A DNA stretch of 34,231 nucleotides, taken from the NCBI GenBank assembly GCA_030603595.1, contig JAUVXL010000014.1, positions 1-34,231 of the forward strand. Reading direction: 5' to 3'. The position numbers were made by a program, and so were the translations under genes. The DNA is from Sedimentisphaerales bacterium. GTDB taxonomy: Bacteria; Planctomycetota; Phycisphaerae; Sedimentisphaerales; Anaerobacaceae. The notes beneath the pieces were generated by a model. It was given only the letters and a program-made list of their open reading frames with translations, was not told where the DNA came from and made no database searches. Each line of letters starts with the position of its first letter. Within the stretch, counting starts at the first letter, position 1. Below are positions 1 through 6,132 of this stretch, piece after piece.

Positions 1-272
1 TTGCCTTCGAGATAGCCTACAATATGTTGACTGCCGTCCCAGACTCGGAAATCGGGATTGCCCGCCTCAGTTTTTTTGGGTAGAATTGTGACATGTGTTT
101 TTGCCTTTCTAATTGAAAGCGCAAAACCCTCCAAGAGTATCGCCAAAGCCTTATAGTAGCTTTCTTCTCTGGCGTCTCCTGTTTCGGCAACCTTAGAGAT
201 TTCCTTTATGTATGTCTTTAACATATCACCAAATGCCTCTATGCTGTTGACAAGATAACCACGGCGTTTCAT
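1..272 (-). CDS. N-terminal fragment of a probable type IIG/ISP-like restriction-modification enzyme (cut by window edge)
   Basis: Only the first 90 codons are inside the window; the gene runs off the left edge. The visible part resembles the N-terminal nuclease region of large single-chain restriction-methylation proteins. It has a GDAREESYYKAL stretch (residues about 32-43), then NPDF at 72-75, and GYLEG at 86-90 with the next codon beginning AA, so a PD...ExK-type catalytic pattern is probable. In that family this domain cleaves DNA and is followed by an adenine methyltransferase domain and a target-recognition domain, which would lie outside the window. The ATG at 272 follows an in-frame TGA seven codons upstream, so the start is well bounded, although no Shine-Dalgarno sequence is obvious. 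The family call is an inference from motif spacing only. Confidence 0.6.
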   Translation of the reverse strand, partial: MKRRGYLVNSIEAFGDMLKTYIKEISKVAETGDAREESYYKALAILLEGFALSIRKAKTHVTILPKKTEAGNPDFRVWDGSQHIVGYLEG

Positions 273-338
273 GCCGTCAATTGCATTTATTCAAATTGGT
301 TGATTAACCACGTTATCTCATCAATATCCCTTGTGAGA

Positions 339-644
339 TTATGGGCTGTGTTTGCGGCGGAGGGCGTAGCCGTTGATGAAGATTGCGAAGTTTGCGGGGT
401 CGATTTGGGCGTCTTCGGCGATTTTTTGGATTTGTTCGTCGCTGAGCGTCTCGGCGTTTTGTTTTTCGGCGGGGGTCATTATAGCCACGGCTTTTTTCAA
501 CTGGGCAAGCTCTTCGGGCGTCGGCGCCGCAAGCATGGCCAATTCGCTGGCGCCACCGATGTCCTGGAACTGGCTGCGGACCATCTGGCCGTAATCGCTG
601 CCGGAGAACCGGGCGACTTTTTCAAGGTACTGGTCGATATTCAC
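339..644 (-). CDS. small hypothetical protein, translationally coupled to the membrane protein upstream
   Basis: A 101-residue soluble-looking protein with no recognised family. It has a helical, acidic middle (PTPEELAQLKKAVAIMTPAE) and a basic end (RRKHSP). The open frame extends to an ATG at 692, but that would overlap the preceding gene by 52 bases. The GTG at 644 overlaps the preceding TGA as GTGA, the usual arrangement for translational coupling, and is preferred here. This makes it the last gene of the sulfatase-membrane protein-small protein group. Its function is unknown; only the coupling suggests a link with the membrane protein. Confidence 0.5.
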   Translation of the reverse strand: MNIDQYLEKVARFSGSDYGQMVRSQFQDIGGASELAMLAAPTPEELAQLKKAVAIMTPAEKQNAETLSDEQIQKIAEDAQIDPANFAIFINGYALRRKHSP

Positions 645-1021
645 CAAGGAATCCACTTCAAAAAACTTGGGGTATAGATTTTGAAGCCCCACACGTTATA
701 CCAGGCAGCCCAAAACGAAATAACCGAGACAGCCGAGAAAATATAAACGGCGAATTTTCTGCAATATCCGGCAACGACAATGCCTGCGGTCAGTTTTGCA
801 AGTGTTGCAAACAACGGCCCGGCTATGGGGCCGAGCACGTACGATGATATGAATTGAATTGCAGGATGCAGCTCGGTCTCCGGGCCCGATTCCAACATGA
901 AATATACGGTGCTGGCTCCATCGCAGAGCAACGCCAGCGCAAATACCACAATGAACCAGCGATAGTCCTCCCAAAACCCACGACGATTCTCCCGGAACTT
1001 AGTTGTTATGCGACTAAACAT
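641..1021 (-). CDS. small four-helix integral membrane protein (DUF5658-like)
   Basis: A 126-residue protein with a basic N-terminus (FRENRRGFWEDYRW) and about four hydrophobic segments, near residues 22-40, 55-75, 76-92 and 95-113. It fits small bacterial membrane proteins of the DUF5658 sort, with a conserved-looking Asp in the first helix (LCDGAST) and ELHP in the first loop; the family assignment is tentative. It starts two bases after the sulfatase stop codon and its own stop overlaps the next GTG, so the three genes are probably co-transcribed. No enzymatic residues are evident, and the role is unknown. Confidence 0.6.
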   Translation of the reverse strand: MFSRITTKFRENRRGFWEDYRWFIVVFALALLCDGASTVYFMLESGPETELHPAIQFISSYVLGPIAGPLFATLAKLTAGIVVAGYCRKFAVYIFSAVSVISFWAAWYNVWGFKIYTPSFLKWIPW

Positions 1022-1023
1022 CT

Positions 1024-2469
1024 CTAATTTTGGGTCAGAAGCAGGGGTCGTGGGGTAACGGTTAGGCCTGCGGGGCGCTGGTTTGTCCCTTTTCGGCCGG
1101 CGTCGCCGAGGTCTTTGCGGGCCTTTTCGGCCAGGGCGAGCAGACGCTTTACAACGTCCGGATTCTTCTCTGCGATGTTTTTCTTCTCTGCGATGTCTGC
1201 GTTGAGGTCATATAGCTTAGCCGGTATCTTCCGAGGCTTTTGGGTGCCGCGAGGCCTTTGTGTGCGTTCGAGATGCAGCTTCCATTTTCCGGATCTGACG
1301 GCCTGGAGCTGGTCCCTGAAGTAGTAGTAGAACGCCTCGTGCGGTGACTTGGCGTTGTTCTTGCCGGCCAGGAGCGGGCGGATGTCTCTTCCGTCGATGA
1401 TCCGCTCGGCGGGCGCTTCCGTGCCGGCTAACTTTGCAAAGGTCGGCAGCAGGTCCATTGTGCAGGCCAGTTCATCGCAACTCTTTCCCGCCGGGATTTT
1501 CGTGGGCCAGCGGACTATGCAAGGCTCACGCATCCCGCCTTCGTCGGTAGAGCCTTTCCAGCCGGAGAGTGGCAGGTTGCTCCCGCCCCATCGGCTGGCG
1601 GCGCCGTTGTCTGACGTGAAGACAACGAGCGTATTCTCGTCGATGCCGAGGTTCTTCAAGGTTTCGAGTATTTGGCCTGTGGACCAGTCGATCTCCTCGA
1701 CGCAGTCGCCGTAGCCCTTATTGGCCGATTTACCACGAAAAGCATCGCTCGAATGAACCGGATTGTGCGGCATTGTGTGCGGCAGATATACGAAGAAGGG
1801 CTTGTCCTTATTGGCGGTGATGAACTTGAGGACTTGCTCGGTGTAGCGTTTCGTCAGAGTATTCTGATCGACGGGCGCCTCGATGACTTTCTCATTGCGC
1901 AAGAGGGGCAGAGGCGGGTTCTGCTTTCTCTGCTTCGAGCCCATATCGTTGCTGTAGGGGATGCCGAAGTAGTAGTCGAAGCCCTGTTTTGTCGGCAGGA
2001 ACTGCGGCTGATCGCCCAGGTGCCATTTGCCCACGCACGCTGTGGCGTAGCCTTTTTTCTTGAGGACTTCGGCGATTGTGATTTCATCGGGGTTCAGGCC
2101 CTTCTTGGCGACGGGGAAGAGGACCCACTCGCCGCGGGCGCTCTGGTGCATATTGACTCGTCGCGGGTAGCAGCCGGTCATCAGGCTCGAACGCGAGGGC
2201 GTGCACACGCCGCTGGTGACGTAGAAGCTGGTGAATCGCATACCCTCGGCCGCCATTTGGTCGATATTTGGGGTGCGGTGCTTGGTAGAGCCGAAGCAGC
2301 CGATATCGCCGTAGCCGAGGTCGTCGCAGAAAATGATTATGAAATTGGGGGGTCCGGCCTTGCGTGATTTGGCGGCTCGCTGCGAGGCGTTGGAACAGCC
2401 CGGCATTACCAGCGAGGCTGCGCCCAGACTCAGGGCTTTTAGGAAATTGCGGCGGTTTATGCTTTTCAT
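1024..2469 (-). CDS. Tat-exported sulfatase (arylsulfatase A-like)
   Basis: A 481-residue type I sulfatase that should hydrolyse sulfate esters, probably on polysaccharides, outside the cytoplasm. The N-terminus carries a twin-arginine signal (NRRNFLKAL, residues 5-13) followed by VMPGC at 21-25, which could act as a lipobox. Family landmarks are FCDDLGYGD (47-55, metal ligands), CTPSR (89-93), where Cys89 is the expected formylglycine precursor, GKWHLG, and TSDNG in the C-terminal half. The ATG at 2469 has GGGAGGAT seven bases upstream; an in-frame start 24 bases further up lacks such a site. Cys-type sulfatases need a maturase (anSME or FGE), which is not in this window. The substrate cannot be told from the sequence. 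It lies downstream of ffh and upstream of the small membrane protein on the same strand. Confidence 0.93.
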   Translation of the reverse strand: MKSINRRNFLKALSLGAASLVMPGCSNASQRAAKSRKAGPPNFIIIFCDDLGYGDIGCFGSTKHRTPNIDQMAAEGMRFTSFYVTSGVCTPSRSSLMTGCYPRRVNMHQSARGEWVLFPVAKKGLNPDEITIAEVLKKKGYATACVGKWHLGDQPQFLPTKQGFDYYFGIPYSNDMGSKQRKQNPPLPLLRNEKVIEAPVDQNTLTKRYTEQVLKFITANKDKPFFVYLPHTMPHNPVHSSDAFRGKSANKGYGDCVEEIDWSTGQILETLKNLGIDENTLVVFTSDNGAASRWGGSNLPLSGWKGSTDEGGMREPCIVRWPTKIPAGKSCDELACTMDLLPTFAKLAGTEAPAERIIDGRDIRPLLAGKNNAKSPHEAFYYYFRDQLQAVRSGKWKLHLERTQRPRGTQKPRKIPAKLYDLNADIAEKKNIAEKNPDVVKRLLALAEKARKDLGDAGRKGTNQRPAGLTVTPRPLLLTQN

Positions 2470-2495
2470 GATGAGATCCTCCCGAAATAGCAATA

Positions 2496-2515
2496 CCCCC
2501 CAATAAATTGGGGGG
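2496..2515 (-). terminator. perfect hairpin between ffh and the sulfatase gene, possible terminator or attenuator
   Basis: An eight-base-pair perfect stem (CCCCCCAA / TTGGGGGG) with a four-base loop lies just after the ffh stop and just before the sulfatase ribosome-binding site. There is no clean T-run after it, so termination is uncertain. It may separate ffh expression from the sulfatase cluster or protect a processed end. Confidence 0.4.
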
Positions 2516-2527
2516 CTAAATAGGCTG

Positions 2528-3955
2528 TCATCGGCGCTTTATTTTTCCTCTTCGCTTTACGACTCTCTTTCTTTTTGAGCGCTGTTTTATTTTTCTTCCC
2601 TGCGACATCATCTGGCCGATGCTGTTCATATTGAATCCGCCGGAGAAGAGGGCCTTTAGCCCTCCGAAGCTGCCGCCGGAGAGCGCCTTCATCATGTCGC
2701 GGCTTCGCATAAAGGTCTTCACCAGGCCGGAGACGTCGTGCGGCTGGACGCCTGCGCCGCCGGCGATTCTCCTTCGGCGCGAAGAATCGATGAGGTCCGG
2801 CTGACGCCTCTCTCGCAACGTCATCGAATGGACGATCGCTTCCATCTGGCCGATCTCGCTGCCGTCTAAATCGAGGTCTTTGAGTTGCGAGCCCATTCCG
2901 GGCATCAGCTTGAGCATATCCTTCATACCGCCCATTTTCTTGACGGCCTGCATCTGCTTGAGGAAGTCGTCGAACCCGAAGCTGCCCTTGGCCATCTTCT
3001 TCTGGAGCTTGGCGGCCTCATCGACGTCGAATTGTTCCTGCGCCTTCTCGACGAGAGTGACCACATCGCCCATTCCAAGGATTCGCGAGGCCATTCGGTC
3101 GGGGTGGAATTCCTCGATTTTATCGAGCTTTTCGCCGACGCCTATGAACTTGATTGGCTTTCCGGTGACTGCTTTTACGCTCAAAGCGGCGCCGCCTCGG
3201 GCGTCGCCGTCGAGTTTTGTCAGGATCACACCGTCGAGTTCGAGTCGCTCGTTGAATTCTTTGGCCGAGTTGACGGCGTCCTGGCCCGTCATCGAGTCGC
3301 AGACGAGGTATATCTGGTGCGGCGTGACGGCCTTGGCAACCGCGGCGATCTCAGACATCATATCTTCGTCGATATGGAGTCGGCCCGCGGTATCGAGGAC
3401 GATAACGTCGTGGCCGTTGGCCTTGGCGTGCTTGACGGAGTTCTTGGCGACCTTGACGGCGTTCTTGCTCTCTTCGGTATAGACGTCGATGTCGATCTGC
3501 TCGCCGAGCACTCTCAACTGTTCGATGGCCGCCGGCCTCTGGAGATCGTCGGCCACCAGGAGCGGCTTTTTGCCGTTCGCCACGAGGTACTTGCCGAGCT
3601 TTGCCGCGGTAGTCGTTTTGCCGCCGCCCTGAAGTCCGGCGAGCATAATAATAGTCGGGCCGGGCGAGACGAAGTAGATGCGCGTATCGACCGGGCCCAT
3701 CAGCTTTGTGAGATGGTCGCTGACGATCTTGACCATCATCTGGCCGGGGTGAAGGCTCTTTATGACCTCGGCCCCCAGTGCGGTTTGAGTAACGTCCTTG
3801 CAAAACGCCTTTACTACCTGGTAGTTGACATCCGCCTCGAGCAGCGCCTTGCGCACATCCCGCATAGCATCGGAGATATTGGCCTCGGTAATTCGGCCTC
3901 GGCCCGAAAGCGAACGGAAGACATTGTTAAATTTTTCTGTCAGCGATTCAAACAT
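2528..3955 (-). CDS. ffh: signal recognition particle protein Ffh
   Basis: The 475-residue SRP54 GTPase binds 4.5S RNA and signal sequences of nascent membrane or secreted proteins and docks with FtsY at the membrane. The order of domains is an N helical bundle (1-85), a G domain with P-loop GLQGGGKT (107-114), DTAGR and TKLDGDARGG, and a Met-rich M domain. The M domain includes an SRRRRIA-type RNA-binding segment and ends in a very basic tail (KRKRVVKRRGKIKRR). The P-loop has Gly at a position where Ser or Ala is more common; this should not prevent function. Length is close to the family norm. A sigma70-like promoter lies 31 bases upstream of the start codon. Confidence 0.97.
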   Translation of the reverse strand: MFESLTEKFNNVFRSLSGRGRITEANISDAMRDVRKALLEADVNYQVVKAFCKDVTQTALGAEVIKSLHPGQMMVKIVSDHLTKLMGPVDTRIYFVSPGPTIIMLAGLQGGGKTTTAAKLGKYLVANGKKPLLVADDLQRPAAIEQLRVLGEQIDIDVYTEESKNAVKVAKNSVKHAKANGHDVIVLDTAGRLHIDEDMMSEIAAVAKAVTPHQIYLVCDSMTGQDAVNSAKEFNERLELDGVILTKLDGDARGGAALSVKAVTGKPIKFIGVGEKLDKIEEFHPDRMASRILGMGDVVTLVEKAQEQFDVDEAAKLQKKMAKGSFGFDDFLKQMQAVKKMGGMKDMLKLMPGMGSQLKDLDLDGSEIGQMEAIVHSMTLRERRQPDLIDSSRRRRIAGGAGVQPHDVSGLVKTFMRSRDMMKALSGGSFGGLKALFSGGFNMNSIGQMMSQGRKIKQRSKRKRVVKRRGKIKRR

Positions 3956-3985
3956 TGCTCGTTACTCGATTTCTGATATGCGGGG

Positions 3986-4014
3986 ATTCTAATGGGCTGC
4001 GGGTGATTTTGCAA
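3986..4014 (-). promoter_or_regulatory. sigma70-like promoter for ffh
   Basis: On the minus strand TTGCAA (4014-4009) and TAGAAT (3991-3986) are separated by exactly 17 bases. Transcription would begin about 20-25 bases before the ffh ATG. Each box has one or two mismatches to consensus. Confidence 0.45.
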
Positions 4015-4092
4015 GGAATACTTCCCACATCGCATTTCGTGTATCGTATTGAGTATTGTGTGTCGGTGTCTCGGCGATCGGAGCGCCGTCGA

Positions 4093-4889
4093 TCATTCGG
4101 CGGCAAGAGCGACTCTCCACATATCGAGAGTCCGGTCGTGGTGCTTTTGGGCGAGGCGGGAAGCTTTTTTCCTTACTTCGGGCCAGTCGGCGGTTTGTGC
4201 TTTGGCGACCAGGCGTAGGGGATGTGAATTATTGCTTTGAAGCGCTTTAGCGAATCAGCGCCGCGGTGGACGCCGTGGACGGTCTTCAGGCCCAGCTTGG
4301 AACAGTGGCGGTGGAGGTTAATGAATTTGGTTTCGTTGTGGTACATCGAGATATAGAAGCCGGTTTCGTAGTCGCCCTCCTCCATGAGAGCGACGCCCTG
4401 AGGAGAGAGCATTTCTCTGCCGGGCAGTCGGTGGCCCAAAGGTCTTATTACAGCCTCGACGACTGTAACGCCTCTTTGTTTGCAGTAGATTCTCTCGATT
4501 TCGGTGTTTGGGATGAGCCTGAGTTTTCTTTCTTGCACAAGGCTGTTCAGAAGCAAGGGGTATTGTTTGTCCGCCTCAATCGCGTAATCGAACCTGTCGC
4601 ATATCCAGACGATTAGCCTGGGTCTAAGCTCGTCGATGTGCCGGAGGAATATTCGAGAAAGGGCGGCGGTGTCCGAAGTGATTATTAAATCGAAGGACTG
4701 GTAGTAATCTTTCTTATCCCGCCACCATGCCTCGGCCCTTTCCTCGGTCACTTTGTAGCGGTTGGGCTTGTATATGTTGCTCGCATAATCGTGGAAGTAA
4801 AGGGTTTCAAGGTCGAAGTTGAATTTTTGGCAAATATATTCCAGGTCGTATTGGGGCGAGCGATGGAATGTAAGGTGTAGGATCTTCAT
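4093..4889 (-). pseudogene. glycosyltransferase-like gene with an internal deletion and frame change
   Basis: The intact-looking frame encodes 238 residues from ATG 4889. It starts with a Rossmann-like MKILHLTFHRSPQYDLEY and contains LIITSDTAALSRIFL and LIVWICDRFDYAIE, as in glycosyltransferase-B type proteins. It then runs past FKAIIHIPYAWS into an implausible tail (PKHKPPTGPK) and stops at 4173. In a different minus-strand frame the sequence continues as AKAQTADWPEVRKKASRLAQ and so on to a TGA at 4093, which looks like the C-terminal helix of such an enzyme. The middle of the C-terminal nucleotide-sugar domain is missing between the two. I infer a deletion that changed the frame. The product is probably inactive, and the substrate is unknown. 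Confidence 0.6.
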
Positions 4890-4963
4890 AGTTGGACACT
4901 GATTCTAACCTCAGGCTTGACGGATTACCACAACTTGACAAAGTTATATTAAACAGGGATTGC

Positions 4964-5093
4964 GGGGCCGTTGAAAAACCCCATAGCAATGACCGGCCAA
5001 TGGCACAAAAGGCGATTCTCGGTGTCCGGACACGGCCAAACAAGTTTGACCGTGCCACCCTTCGTGGTGAATTTGAACTTTTTCAACGGTCCC
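4964..5093. repeat. 130-bp intergenic element with 15-base inverted ends
   Basis: The left end GGGGCCGTTGAAAAA (4964-4978) and the inverted right end (5079-5093, reverse complement GGGACCGTTGAAAAA) match at 14 of 15 positions. Inside are a 12-base palindrome GTGTCCGGACAC (5022-5033) and CAAAC-AA-GTTTG. There is no coding potential. It sits between the divergent glycosyltransferase remnant and comF and may be a miniature inverted-repeat element. Confidence 0.5.
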
Positions 5094-5182
5094 ATTGCCG
5101 CCGGTGTCATTGGGCGATTGTGAGAATTCGTGTTTGTGCTAACCGGGCGGGGGCGTATAATTGCGAAGTGGACGCTGTGAAA

Positions 5183-5935
5183 ATGAAAGGCAAAATCAGA
5201 AATGCCATCGTGCTTGGTTGGCAGGGGACCAATCAACTGCTCTGGCCCGCGGTCTGTATTAACTGCCGAGAGAGTATCTCCGAGACGGACGGGGGGCTGT
5301 GCAGGAAGTGCTGGGATGATTTGTTGGAGTGTACGGGCGGCGATTACTGCCGGCGATGCGGACGCGATGCGAGCAGGTTCGCCCTGATAGATGGGGCTTG
5401 CGGGGACTGCCAGACCGGGCGGTTTGCTTTTGACCGGATGGCGCGCGCAGGGGTTTACGCCAAGAGCTTGAAGGACATGATAGTCGGTTTCAAGAGGGGC
5501 AGGACCGAGTTGGATCTGGTGTTAGGCTCTTTGGCTGACTCGGCTTTGCAGGGCGGTGGGTTTGCCGGCGAAATAGAATTCTTTGTTCCTGTGCCGCTGC
5601 ACTGGTCGAGACAGCTGGTCCGAGGGTACAATCAGTCTTTAGCCCTGGCCAAAAGACTCCAGCACGATGGAGCTAAGATTAATACGGACTTAGTTCGAGT
5701 TCGCAGGACGAGATTTCAGCCGACGATGAAGACGGCTGCTCAGCGTGCGAAGAACGTCAAGGGGGCCTTTGCAGTCCGCAAGGGCCATAGATTCGCGGGG
5801 CGAGCGGTTTGCCTCGTTGACGATATTAAGACCACCGGAGCTACCCTCAACGAGTGCGCCAAGACGATCAAAGAAGCAGGTGCGTCGAAGGTTTTTGCAT
5901 TGGTTCTGAGCGTAGCCGGGCAGACCTTGCAATGA
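5183..5935 (+). CDS. comF: ComF family protein (phosphoribosyltransferase-like, double zinc-finger)
   Basis: A 250-residue ComF-type protein; family members are linked to DNA uptake during transformation and carry a type I phosphoribosyltransferase fold. The N-terminus has CxxC pairs at 25/28, 40/43, 56/59 and 73/76, expected to hold zinc. The C-terminal part has PVPLHWSRQLVRGYNQS and the PRPP-binding loop LVDDIKTTGATL. The open frame extends upstream to 4892, but that part crosses the inverted-repeat element and has no family resemblance. The ATG at 5183, or the GTG at 5177, gives the usual length. A type IV pilus operon in the same window could be the uptake machine it serves, though ComF is widespread and the link is not proved. 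Confidence 0.9.
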   Translation: MKGKIRNAIVLGWQGTNQLLWPAVCINCRESISETDGGLCRKCWDDLLECTGGDYCRRCGRDASRFALIDGACGDCQTGRFAFDRMARAGVYAKSLKDMIVGFKRGRTELDLVLGSLADSALQGGGFAGEIEFFVPVPLHWSRQLVRGYNQSLALAKRLQHDGAKINTDLVRVRRTRFQPTMKTAAQRAKNVKGAFAVRKGHRFAGRAVCLVDDIKTTGATLNECAKTIKEAGASKVFALVLSVAGQTLQ

Positions 5936-5957
5936 AAAGGAAATAGCAGGCCGCTAA

Positions 5958-6113
5958 AACTGGTAGCCTGTCGAAATCGAATTGGTAGGTGTCATTGCGA
6001 GGAGGCCGAAGGCCGACGCGGCAATCTCAACCCCCTCGAACACCAAAGATTGCCACGGCCTTTCAGGCCTCGCAATGACAAAACACGGAATCATGTTTGA
6101 CAGAGTATTAGTT
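5958..6113. repeat. CATTGCGAGG palindromic repeat nested in a longer imperfect inverted repeat
   Basis: The core (5990-6080) has perfect 13-base inverted ends, TGTCATTGCGAGG and its complement, and internal inverted blocks (AGGCCGAAGGCC; AGATTGCC against GGCAATCT). Outside the core, 5958-5986 and 6085-6113 are also inverted copies of each other at about 18 of 29 positions, including AACT..TA..CTGTC.AA. Related cores occur at 14545-14712 and, truncated, at 34028. It separates comF from the glycosidase-like gene and could fold as a long hairpin in a read-through transcript. Confidence 0.7.
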
Positions 6114-6132
6114 GAAGAAAAGGTGACGACGT

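Noticed and set aside
1672-2367. 231-codon plus-strand frame opposite the sulfatase
   Set aside because: Antisense to conserved sulfatase motifs, with no family features of its own.
2885-3976. 363-codon plus-strand frame opposite ffh
   Set aside because: It is antisense to the clear Ffh protein, has no recognisable motifs and reflects the strong GC bias of the real gene.
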